From: an uncultured Chloroflexota bacterium
Lineage (GTDB): Bacteria; Chloroflexota; Anaerolineae; Anaerolineales; Anaerolineaceae
Direction of reading: 5' to 3'
NCBI GenBank assembly: GCA_902791025.1
Contig: CADATZ010000001.1
Coordinates: 62,001 to 126,000, forward strand
Length of the DNA stretch: 64,000 bases
Under the pieces are notes generated by a model. That model saw only the letters and a program-made list of their open reading frames with translations, was not told the DNA's origin and ran no database searches. Positions within the stretch are counted from its first letter, which is position 1; the number at the start of each line of letters is the position of its first letter. Shown here piece by piece: positions 55,717 to 63,230 of the stretch. A program made the position numbers and the translations under genes.

Positions 55717-56904
55717 ATGAAAAAGTTTTTATCGTTGTTTCTTGTCTTGGCAGTTCTGCTGATGGCTGTCTGTGCAGTTTCCGCTGATGATATCAAGGTT
55801 GGTGTTATCCTCCTCCACGATGAACAAACCGGTTATGATGCGGCTCATATTGATGGCGTACGCGGAGCGATGGAACGTCTTGGTTTGGATGATGATCAGG
55901 TCATTATCAAATATAATATCGGCGAAAATGAACAGTGTTATGATGCGGCTGTTGACCTCGCGGAACAGGGTTGTACTTTAATCATGTCTGATTCCTATGG
56001 TCATCAGGCTTTTTTGAAATTAGCTGCTGAAGAATATCCGGAAATAACATTTGTTTCTGCTACTGGTGATACCGCTTGGAAGGACGGCTTGGATAATTTC
56101 TCCAACATGTTCCCTCATACATATGAATCTCGTTATGTTTCAGGTGTTGTTGCTGGTATGAAACTTAAACAATTGATGGATGATGGTAAAGTCACTGATC
56201 CTCATATTGGTTATGTCGGTGCCTATCCGTATGATGAAGTAGTATCCGGTTACACCGGTTTCTTCCTTGGCATCCGTTCTATTGTCCCAGAAGCCTATAT
56301 GGAAGTAATATATACAAATGACTGGGATAATTTCGAAAAAGAAAAAATGGCTGCTGAATCTTTGATTGCACGTGGCTGCGTCATCATAGGTCAGCATGCT
56401 GACTCCCAGGGTGCCCCTTCAGCGGTTGAATCTGCACGAAAGAACGGAACTGATGTTTACAGCATCGGCTACAACATTGATATGCGTGAAGCTGCTCCAA
56501 CCGGTGCATTAACTTCTGCTCAAAACAACTGGGTTGAACTTTATACCCACATGATTGGATTAGCCATGAAGGGCGAAAAGTTGCCGGTGGACTATTCAAT
56601 CGGTTACGCTGACAATGCCAATCAGATTTCTGAATTAGGTGATTCTTGCGCTCCAGGCACCGCCGAAGCTGTTGAAGCTGTTGAAGCCGCTATCAAGGAT
56701 GGAACGCTGCATGTATTTGATACTTCCACTTTTACTGTCAAAGGTGAAACAGTGACGCACTGGTTCGCGTTGGATACTGAAGGTGACTTTGTACCGGATC
56801 AGGGTGAAGCGATTGCTGATGGATATTTCCACGAATCAGAATGGAAATCAGCTCCATCATTTGGCATCCGCATTGATGGCATCACCGAACTTACTAACGA
56901 ATAA
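55717..56904 (+). CDS. BMP-family nucleoside ABC transporter substrate-binding protein
   Basis: 395 residues with a signal peptide (MKKFLSLFLVLAVLLMAVCAVSA); the cysteine in it does not fit a lipobox. DDIKVGVILLHDEQTGYDAAHIDGVRGAMERLG, LIMSDSYGHQ, NFSNMFPHTYESRYVSGVVAG, GYVGAYPYDEVVSGYTGFFLGI and VYSIGYNIDM are typical of BMP (PnrA-type) proteins, which bind purine nucleosides. It heads an importer with ATPase and two permeases downstream. Terminator after it suggests a higher level of binding protein than of the other components. Confidence 0.88.
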   Translation: MKKFLSLFLVLAVLLMAVCAVSADDIKVGVILLHDEQTGYDAAHIDGVRGAMERLGLDDDQVIIKYNIGENEQCYDAAVDLAEQGCTLIMSDSYGHQAFLKLAAEEYPEITFVSATGDTAWKDGLDNFSNMFPHTYESRYVSGVVAGMKLKQLMDDGKVTDPHIGYVGAYPYDEVVSGYTGFFLGIRSIVPEAYMEVIYTNDWDNFEKEKMAAESLIARGCVIIGQHADSQGAPSAVESARKNGTDVYSIGYNIDMREAAPTGALTSAQNNWVELYTHMIGLAMKGEKLPVDYSIGYADNANQISELGDSCAPGTAEAVEAVEAAIKDGTLHVFDTSTFTVKGETVTHWFALDTEGDFVPDQGEAIADGYFHESEWKSAPSFGIRIDGITELTNE

Positions 56905-56920
56905 TTCAAAATGTTATACC

Positions 56921-56953
56921 GCACGGGGAGGATCACACTCCCCGTGCATTTTT
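56921..56953 (+). terminator. Intrinsic terminator (partial) after the binding protein gene
   Basis: GCACGGG / CCCGTGC stem followed by ATTTTTAT. Likely reduces expression of the downstream ATPase and permeases. Confidence 0.7.
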
Positions 56954-56960
56954 ATAGCTT

Positions 56961-57000
56961 GATGAAACAGAACCTTATCGGAAGATGGTTCTGTTTCATC
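56961..57000. other. Perfect 14-bp hairpin before the ABC ATPase gene
   Basis: GATGAAACAGAACC (56961-56974) / GGTTCTGTTTCATC (56987-57000). No T run follows on the plus strand. It may be an RNA stability element protecting one transcript part, or an operator. Confidence 0.5.
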
Positions 57001-57082
57001 GGGATACAAAAAGACGGTGTTGTATTCTAAAGCATCAGATGCCGATTGGTTCATTGAATCCTTCGGAGAAAGGAAGTCTCCC

Positions 57083-58624
57083 TTGAGTAATAAAAATGCT
57101 GTAAAAATGGTAGACATCACAAAAACCTTTGACGTTGTGGTTGCCAACAATAAGGTTTGCCTGGAAATAAATTACGGAGAGGTGTTGGCCCTTTTGGGTG
57201 AAAATGGAAGCGGAAAAACCACGCTGATGAACATGCTTTCCGGAATTTACGCACCGGACAGCGGTGATATTTATGTAAACGGTCAGCACGTCACGATCAA
57301 TAACCCCGCGGATGCTTTCGCGCTGCATATCGGGATGATCCATCAGCATTTCAAGCTGGTGGAAGTCATGACGGCAGCGGAAAACATTATCCTGGGACTG
57401 AATGAAGGCCGCATGGTGGATCTGAAAAACGTCCGGACCAGGGTGAAAGATTTTTGCGACCGTTACGGTTTTGTGGTGGATCCCGACAAAAAAGTGTATG
57501 ACATGTCTGTTTCCGAAAAACAGACACTGGAAATTGTCAAGCAGCTTTACCGCGGTGCGGATATCCTGATCCTTGATGAGCCGACAGCTGTTCTGACGCC
57601 GCAGGAAACGCAAAAATTATTCGCGGTTTTACGCAACATGCGGGCTGACGGGAAAGCGGTTGTCATCATTACGCATAAACTTCATGAAGTCATGGATATT
57701 TCAGACAGAGTCGTTGTTCTCTTGAAAGGCAATTATGTCGGGGAGAAGATGACGAAAGATACGAATCCGCAGGAATTGACGAACATGATGGTTGGTCATC
57801 CGACAACACTGAACATTGACCGCTCTGAACCGAAAAACCTTCACAAGTGCCTGGAAGTTAGAAATTTGAGCGTGAAAGATATTTACGGGGTGATGAAGCT
57901 TCAGAATGTTTCCTTCACCTGTTATGGCGGTGAGGTGCTTGGTGTTGCCGGTATTTCCGGCAGCGGTCAGCGGGAGCTGCTGGAAGCTATCGCAGGATTG
58001 GAAAAGCTGGAACCCGGTGCGGAAATTTTATATACTCCTAATAAACAGGACGCAAAAGAACATAATCTGGCGAATCTTTCCCCGGTTGAGATCAAGAATT
58101 TAGGCGTGAGCCTTGCCTTTGTTCCGGAAGATCGTCTGGGCATGGGGCTGGTCGGTAATATGGATGTTGCCGAAAACATGATGCTGAAGAGCTATCAGGA
58201 TGGCAAGGGTCCTTTGCTGGACCTGAAAAAACCAAAGAAGCTCGCGGAAAAGGTCGTGAAGGATCTTGACGTACTGACGCCTTCCATTCATACGCCGGTG
58301 CGCCGTCTTTCCGGCGGGAACATTCAAAAGGTTCTGGTCGGACGGGAGATCGAGCAGAAACCCTCTCTGATCATGACCGCCTATGCCGTTCGTGGTCTGG
58401 ACATCAACACATCCTATACGATTTATAACCTGATGGATGAACAAAAGCAGAAAGGTGTTGCGGTCATTTTTGTCGGTGAGGATTTGGATGTATTGCTTGA
58501 GCTTTGTGACCGGATTCTGGTTCTTTGCGCCGGACAGGTGAGCGGTATCGTGGATGCCCGGAAGACAACGAAGGAAGAAGTCGGTTTGCTGATGACGCAT
58601 CTGGGACAAAAAGAGGAGGCATGA
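57083..58624 (+). CDS. ABC transporter ATP-binding protein, duplicated (nucleoside importer)
   Basis: 513 residues from TTG 57083, chosen because AGGA at 57071-57074 is well placed; no ATG with such an SD is near. Two ATPase halves: GENGSGKTTLMNML and VSEKQTLEIV, DILILDEPTAVLTP in the first; GISGSGQRELLEAIAG and LSGGNIQKVLVGREI in the second, where the Walker B Asp-Glu (LIMTAYAVRGLD) is altered. It is like YufO/RbsA-type proteins. Provides energy for the permeases after it; stop overlaps the next start. Confidence 0.92.
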   Translation: MSNKNAVKMVDITKTFDVVVANNKVCLEINYGEVLALLGENGSGKTTLMNMLSGIYAPDSGDIYVNGQHVTINNPADAFALHIGMIHQHFKLVEVMTAAENIILGLNEGRMVDLKNVRTRVKDFCDRYGFVVDPDKKVYDMSVSEKQTLEIVKQLYRGADILILDEPTAVLTPQETQKLFAVLRNMRADGKAVVIITHKLHEVMDISDRVVVLLKGNYVGEKMTKDTNPQELTNMMVGHPTTLNIDRSEPKNLHKCLEVRNLSVKDIYGVMKLQNVSFTCYGGEVLGVAGISGSGQRELLEAIAGLEKLEPGAEILYTPNKQDAKEHNLANLSPVEIKNLGVSLAFVPEDRLGMGLVGNMDVAENMMLKSYQDGKGPLLDLKKPKKLAEKVVKDLDVLTPSIHTPVRRLSGGNIQKVLVGREIEQKPSLIMTAYAVRGLDINTSYTIYNLMDEQKQKGVAVIFVGEDLDVLLELCDRILVLCAGQVSGIVDARKTTKEEVGLLMTHLGQKEEA

Positions 58625-59730
58625 TGAACGCTGAAAAGAAAGAACCCTTATTCCGTATTTCAAAACGCGGCGCGATCCCCTGGTGGGCTTCTTTTGGTAT
58701 CCGTCTCATCGGTTTGCTGATTGCGCTCGTGCTCTGTGCTTTGATCATCTTTGGAATCACAAAGCTGAACCCTTTGAAGGTCTATGCGGCAATGTGGAAT
58801 GGCGCATTGGGAACCAACCGCCGTTCCTGGGTCACGATCCGAGATACAATGATGATGCTTTGTATTGGTCTCGGCCTTGCGCCGGCATTCAAGATGAAGT
58901 TTTGGAACATCGGTGCGGAAGGGCAGGTGCTGGTTGGCGGTATCGCGGCGGCAGCCTGTATGCTTTACCTTCCCAAAACCATGCCGAACTGGCTCGCTTT
59001 GGTGATCATGTTCTGTGCCAGTGCTTTGGCCGGTGCCGTCTGGGGATTTTTCCCGGGCTTTTGTAAGGCCATGATCAATACCAATGAAACGCTGTTCACC
59101 CTGATGATGAACTACATTGCGATTCGTCTGACGGCTTTCTTTGTGGCAAAATGGGAAAATCCCTACGGTTCCAACACGGTCGGGATCATCAATTCCCAAT
59201 CCCGCTTTGGCTGGTTCCCGAAGATATTCGGTCAGCAATACGCATTGAACGTTATCCTGGTCGTTGTTCTTACGATTTTCATTTTCATCTATCTGAAATA
59301 TACCAAGCACGGGTTTGAAATCGCTGTGGTCGGTGACAGTGAGAACACTGCCCGCTACTGCGCAATGGACGTCAAGAAGGTGATCATCCGGACGATGATG
59401 CTTTCCGGTGCGATTTGCGGTATTGCCGGGTTCCTGGTGGTATCCGGTGCTTCTCATACAATTTCAACTGAGACAGCAGGTGGACGCGGTTTTACGACGA
59501 TTATTGTTACCTGGATGTCAAAATTCAATTCTTTCATTATGGCTGTCGTTTCGGCATTCTTAGTCTTTCTTGAAAAAGGCGCAGGTGAAATTGCTTCTCA
59601 ATATAATCTTTCAGACTATATCTCCAATGTTGTGAAAGGGATCATCCTGATTTTCCTGCTTGGCAGTGAATTCTTTGTCAATTTTAAAGTCAAGCTGCGT
59701 GGATCTCATAAAAAGGAGGTGACGAAATGA
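58624..59730 (+). CDS. Nucleoside ABC transporter permease (first)
   Basis: 368 residues from ATG 58624 (AGGAGG at 58614-58619); ATG 58621 is the alternative. MNAEKKEPLFRIS, then about ten TM helices and the IGAEGQVLVGGIAAAACM motif of the BPD_transp_2 family (RbsC/YufP-like). It forms the pore with the next permease. Stop overlaps the next start by 4 bp. Confidence 0.9.
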   Translation: MNAEKKEPLFRISKRGAIPWWASFGIRLIGLLIALVLCALIIFGITKLNPLKVYAAMWNGALGTNRRSWVTIRDTMMMLCIGLGLAPAFKMKFWNIGAEGQVLVGGIAAAACMLYLPKTMPNWLALVIMFCASALAGAVWGFFPGFCKAMINTNETLFTLMMNYIAIRLTAFFVAKWENPYGSNTVGIINSQSRFGWFPKIFGQQYALNVILVVVLTIFIFIYLKYTKHGFEIAVVGDSENTARYCAMDVKKVIIRTMMLSGAICGIAGFLVVSGASHTISTETAGGRGFTTIIVTWMSKFNSFIMAVVSAFLVFLEKGAGEIASQYNLSDYISNVVKGIILIFLLGSEFFVNFKVKLRGSHKKEVTK

Positions 59731-60716
59731 CACAAATTATTGCGCTAATTAATTCTGCTATTGTATTTGGTACCGTTATTCTGTATGGTTCTGTGGGTGA
59801 AATTTTGACCGAAAAAGGAGGTAATTTAAATTTAGGACTTCCCGGTGTTATGTATATGGGCGGTATCGGAGGTTTGATAGGTGCGTTCTATTATGAAAAA
59901 GCTTTGGGCAGCGCGGCAGTTCCTATTGTCTGTGTGTTGATTGCACTAATTTGTGCTATGGTTGCATCCTTCCTTAGTGGTTTGATTTTCGCGTTTATGA
60001 CCGTAACTTTACGCTGTAATCAGAACATCATGGGTTTAGCATTCAATATTTTTGCCGGAGGTTTTGCTAACTTTTATGGAGGATCTTTGAACCAGTTATC
60101 CGGAGGTGTTGGACAGCTTCGTGTTGGTGTAACAAGCAATGCATTTCAAACGAAAATACCTTTCTTGTCAACAAACCTTGGAGAATTTGGAAGGATAATC
60201 TTTTCTTACGGATTTCTTGTTTATTTATCAATTATACTCGCGTTCATTTTACGCTGGTTTCTGAATACAACGATGGTCGGTTTGAACTTGCGTGCAGTTG
60301 GCGAAGATCCAGCATCAGCAGATGCTGTAGGTATCAATGTGACAAAATACAAATATCTGTCAACCTGTATCGGAGCTTGTATATCCGGGCTTGGTGGTTT
60401 GTACTTTGTGATGGATTATCAATCCGGAACATGGAATAGTGCCGGTGGGATTGAGAGTAATGGCTGGCTGGCAGTAGCGCTGGTTATTTTCGCCTCCTGG
60501 CGTCCGCTGCGCGCGATTTGGGGCTCTTACCTGTTTGGGATCCTTTCCTGGCTGTATTTCTATATTTCCGGTCTGACTCGCTCGTCTCAGGAAATTTTCA
60601 AAATGCTGCCCTATATCGCAACCCTCGCGGTTCTTATTTTCGTGGCGCTTCAGCACAAGGTTGAAAACCAGCCGCCGAAGCACTTGGGCCTGCCCTACTT
60701 CCGCGAAGAACGGTAG
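59727..60716 (+). CDS. Nucleoside ABC transporter permease (second)
   Basis: 329 residues with about nine TM helices; LTEKGGNLNLGLPGVMYMGG and LRAVGEDPASADAVGINVTKYKYLSTCIGACISGLGG are typical of YufQ-like permeases. The first two thirds use more AT-rich codons than the end, a local composition shift with no obvious cause. Confidence 0.9.
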   Translation: MTQIIALINSAIVFGTVILYGSVGEILTEKGGNLNLGLPGVMYMGGIGGLIGAFYYEKALGSAAVPIVCVLIALICAMVASFLSGLIFAFMTVTLRCNQNIMGLAFNIFAGGFANFYGGSLNQLSGGVGQLRVGVTSNAFQTKIPFLSTNLGEFGRIIFSYGFLVYLSIILAFILRWFLNTTMVGLNLRAVGEDPASADAVGINVTKYKYLSTCIGACISGLGGLYFVMDYQSGTWNSAGGIESNGWLAVALVIFASWRPLRAIWGSYLFGILSWLYFYISGLTRSSQEIFKMLPYIATLAVLIFVALQHKVENQPPKHLGLPYFREER

Positions 60717-60729
60717 TTTGCGAATGAAT

Positions 60730-60795
60730 GAAGCACACGGGGACTGGCATCTTGTGTCGCGCAGCCGACACAAGTGTGCCTGTCCCCATGTGCGT
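60730..60795. repeat. Interspersed palindromic repeat, type A (core)
   Basis: GAAGCACACGGGGACTGGCA pairs with GTGTGCCTGTCCCCATGTGC around GTGTCGCGCAGCCGACAC. The usual outer ends are missing. Confidence 0.8.
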
Positions 60796-60840
60796 CTCTT
60801 TGCGATCTCTTGCGATCTCTTTGCGACTCTTTGCGATCTA
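60795..60840. repeat. Short tandem repeat, 10-12 bp unit
   Basis: TCTCTTTGCGA-like unit repeated about four times with one-base changes, directly attached to the palindromic repeat. The rest of the gap to 60993 carries a TATAAT at 60839-60844 and no gene. Confidence 0.65.
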
Positions 60841-60993
60841 TAATAAAGGAAGATAAAATTTGAGACTGTAAGCAGCGACACGGCGAACGTGATCAATAAC
60901 TATATCAGAAATTCCAATGTTCTGTTTCTCTTTATCGTTTACTTGGGATAAAATATATATGAAGTAATTTGTAAAGGAAGAGAAAATATCAAT

Positions 60994-61734
60994 ATGAAAA
61001 AAGTTTTATTGATTTGTATCATGATCATCGTTTTGTGCAGCGCGTTGACTGCCGCCGCGGACCCGATCAAGGTTGCGATCAATCCGGATACAAAACCTTT
61101 TAAGTATCTTGACGAAAACGGTGAATTCGCTGGTATCGACGCGGATGTGATCAATAGTATCGCTGAGGCGGAAGGCCTGGAAATCGAATTTGTTGAAATG
61201 GAATTCGATGAAATCATGGACGCGGTTGCATCCTGTGAAGTCGACGCGGCAATCTCTGCGCTGACAAAGACCGAAAACCGTTCCAGGATGGTTTCTTTTT
61301 CAGAACCTTATATTATGAGCTTTCAATCTGCTTTCGTTCGCCTGAAGAATGATAGTGCTAAGGATATTTCAGACCCCGCCATTAAAATCATCGGCGCAAA
61401 ATCTGCAACCACAGCTGAAGAAAACTCCAGGATCGCTGCGGAGCGGTTAAATCTTGAACTGAAGCTTTATCCGGATTATGCTCAGCTGTTTGAAGCGCTT
61501 GAGAATGATGAGATCGATGCAGCAGTCTCAGATGAACTGCTCGCGAAGCAATTCGTGGATTCCTATGGGGATATGATGACGATTGGTCAGCCGCTGACCA
61601 GCGAGCCTTATGCTATCGCTGTCTGCCCGAATAATACCGATCTCCTCGAAGCGATCAATCACGGAATGAGCGAACTGCGCAAGAACGGGACCCTTGACGA
61701 AATTCTCCTGGAGAACCTGAACCCGGCAGAATAA
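60994..61734 (+). CDS. Periplasmic amino-acid-type solute-binding protein (SBP family 3)
   Basis: 246 residues with a signal peptide (MKKVLLICIMIIVLCSALTAAA). ADPIKVAINPDTKPFKYLDENGEFAGIDADVINSIAEAEGLEIEFVEMEFDEIMDAVASCEVDAAISALTKTENR follows the type 3 pattern (ligand-binding Asp of GxDxD) and YPDYAQLFEALENDEIDAAVSD. It would bind an amino acid or related compound. No permease or ATPase is adjacent in the window. RBS AAGGAAG at a rather wide spacing from the ATG. Confidence 0.88.
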   Translation: MKKVLLICIMIIVLCSALTAAADPIKVAINPDTKPFKYLDENGEFAGIDADVINSIAEAEGLEIEFVEMEFDEIMDAVASCEVDAAISALTKTENRSRMVSFSEPYIMSFQSAFVRLKNDSAKDISDPAIKIIGAKSATTAEENSRIAAERLNLELKLYPDYAQLFEALENDEIDAAVSDELLAKQFVDSYGDMMTIGQPLTSEPYAIAVCPNNTDLLEAINHGMSELRKNGTLDEILLENLNPAE

Positions 61735-61899
61735 AAAATTGCGTGTAGTTATTCTGGCGTTGTACGGAGCGTAACGGGCCAGACAGTCCGCTCAGAGCGA
61801 CACAAGCATCGCTCGATACGATCCGGAACAAGCGCTTCACTGTGTTAGTGCAAATTAAGAGATAACAGGCACCATGTGCCGCATTCTGAAAGATAAAAA
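61735..61899. other. Intergenic gap without gene
   Basis: Contains imperfect short palindromes (CGCTC..GAGCG, ACAGGCACCATGTGCC) like degraded repeat pieces. No coding potential seen. Confidence 0.35.
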
Positions 61900-61931
61900 A
61901 AAGGCCTTTACAAAAACTGCAAAGGCCTTTT
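61900..61931. terminator. Bidirectional intrinsic terminator
   Basis: AAAGGCCTTT twice (61900-61909 and 61921-61930) gives a self-complementary stem with A and T runs on each side, between converging genes. Confidence 0.8.
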
Positions 61932-61944
61932 CTATTCAACCAGC

Positions 61945-61998
61945 TACTAACTACCAACTACCAACTCCTAACTCCTAACTCCTATCTCCTATCTCCTA
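61945..61998. repeat. Heptanucleotide repeat array
   Basis: About 7-8 heptads CTACTAA, CTACCAA, CTCCTAA, CTCCTAT. It runs into the stop codon of the dCTP deaminase gene, as block 3 at 50.7 kb does for eutH. Confidence 0.85.
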
Positions 61999-62571
61999 TC
62001 TGCCCCTCTCCGGACGTGACGGTTCGGGACGGATCTGCCCCATATAGCGGCTGGAGCGCTGGGAATAATCAAGGTCAGGATAATCGGAAAGGTAGCTAAA
62101 CTGGATCTGTACCACCCTGGCGCCATAGGGGATCACGACATTATGCTTCCCCTCATTACGCAGTTCCAGCGTGATCGTACCTTCAAATCCGGCATCGATT
62201 ACGCCCGCCATCATGTGGTTGATGAAGACGCGTCCCAGACTGGATTTAGTGTAGACCTGACCGCAAACGTCTTTCGGCATGCGGAAATATTCCCGGGAAC
62301 AGCCAAGGAACAAATCACCGGGAGCCAGCAAAACGCCTTCATCCGGGTTGACTTCCTGCAGCTCCCAGAATTTCTCTGTGTCATAATGCCGGCCAAAAAT
62401 CAGGGGTTCCTGTATTTCTTTCGGCCATTGGATAAACCTGCCCAGGGTCAAATCGAGCGTGTTGGGATTGATCTGTTTTTCCACCGCATCACAATTCGTT
62501 TCCGAGCGGCTGAAGTCGATCATGCCCGCCTGAATATATTTTGAGATTTCCTTATCACACAAAACACTCAT
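61996..62571 (-). CDS. dcd: dCTP deaminase
   Basis: 191 residues from ATG 62571, whose Shine-Dalgarno GGGGGAAG lies in the end of the gene before it. INPNTLDLTLGRFI, YTKSSLGRVFINHMMAGVIDAGFEGTITLELRNEG with the catalytic Glu are the dCTP deaminase/dUTPase signatures. It makes dUTP (or dUMP) from dCTP for dTMP synthesis. Coupled by an ATGA overlap to the ThyX-like gene, which would use dUMP. The last residues RPERGR and TAG are at the edge of the heptad array. Confidence 0.93.
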   Translation of the reverse strand: MSVLCDKEISKYIQAGMIDFSRSETNCDAVEKQINPNTLDLTLGRFIQWPKEIQEPLIFGRHYDTEKFWELQEVNPDEGVLLAPGDLFLGCSREYFRMPKDVCGQVYTKSSLGRVFINHMMAGVIDAGFEGTITLELRNEGKHNVVIPYGARVVQIQFSYLSDYPDLDYSQRSSRYMGQIRPEPSRPERGR

Positions 62572-63086
62572 AGCTTCCCCCACTCATAATTTCCGCAGGG
62601 ACGAAGTTCATGACAAACTTTCCCGCGATAAATACATTCAGGAACGCAGAATGATGCCGAAATTGGATCGACCTTCCGCAGTTCATTGACTATTTCGACC
62701 ATGATGCTGCGCGTAGTCGCGTCAGCTTTATAGCAAAGGCGTTTCCGGCTCATATTGACAAGTGCCTGAAAATTCATATCCATGGCGTGGGTAACCAAAG
62801 CGTCCTGACGTTCCGCTCCGCGCTCAGGATTGACGCGCTGAGACTGAACGTAGTGTTCAATGCCATATTTATGGCGTACAAGGTGCACAGAGCAGTAATA
62901 GGGAATGTCGTGCATAATGATCGTGTACATCAATGTGCGGACCGGGGAGTGCTCTGCAGCCAGTATTTTCTTCTTCCATTCATCCGACGGGACCTTCGCT
63001 GAATCCTTTCCCTGCGTCATACGGGCAAGGAGAAGGCAGCGCGCCCAGTCTTCATCGCTTGGGTATCGGAGTATTTCTATTCTCAT
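62568..63086 (-). CDS. Divergent ThyX-like (FAD-dependent thymidylate synthase family) protein
   Basis: 172 residues from ATG 63086 (GGAGGG upstream); a longer frame upstream is not supported. The ThyX region reads HLVRHKYGIEHYVQSQR where canonical ThyX has RHRxxSxNExSxR: the first RH and the terminal S-x-R are kept, but the motif is one residue longer and the catalytic Ser is not at its place. LVNMSRKRLCYKADATTR and ASFCVPECIYRGKVCHEL follow, with several cysteines. Context with dcd favours thymidylate synthesis, but the changed motif makes another reaction possible. Confidence 0.7.
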   Translation of the reverse strand: MRIEILRYPSDEDWARCLLLARMTQGKDSAKVPSDEWKKKILAAEHSPVRTLMYTIIMHDIPYYCSVHLVRHKYGIEHYVQSQRVNPERGAERQDALVTHAMDMNFQALVNMSRKRLCYKADATTRSIMVEIVNELRKVDPISASFCVPECIYRGKVCHELRPCGNYEWGKL

Positions 63087-63135
63087 CCTTCCCTCCTGCC
63101 GGGATATTATATCAAGAAACTTGCTGTTTTTTACC

Positions 63136-63209
63136 CGGCGGCACAACACGCAGTACAGTTTTTTGTCCAGCCTGTGCCGCAGCAAAAAACTGTACTGGTG
63201 TGCTTCGTT
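63136..63209. repeat. Interspersed palindromic repeat, variant B core
   Basis: CGGCACAACACGCAGTACAG and AAAAAACTGTACTGGTGTGC arms around GCCTGTGCCGC; same core as at 5221 and 37414. Confidence 0.75.
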
Positions 63210-63230
63210 AGTAATAGCGGCGAATCGGTA

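Noticed and set aside
9771..60795. Repeated palindromes as a CRISPR array
   Set aside because: Copies are kilobases apart with no regular spacers and no cas genes.
60845..60955. Possible coding remnant (NVINNYIRNSNVLFLFIVYLG and TAA) upstream of the SBP gene
   Set aside because: Only about 35 open codons without start or RBS, likely chance.
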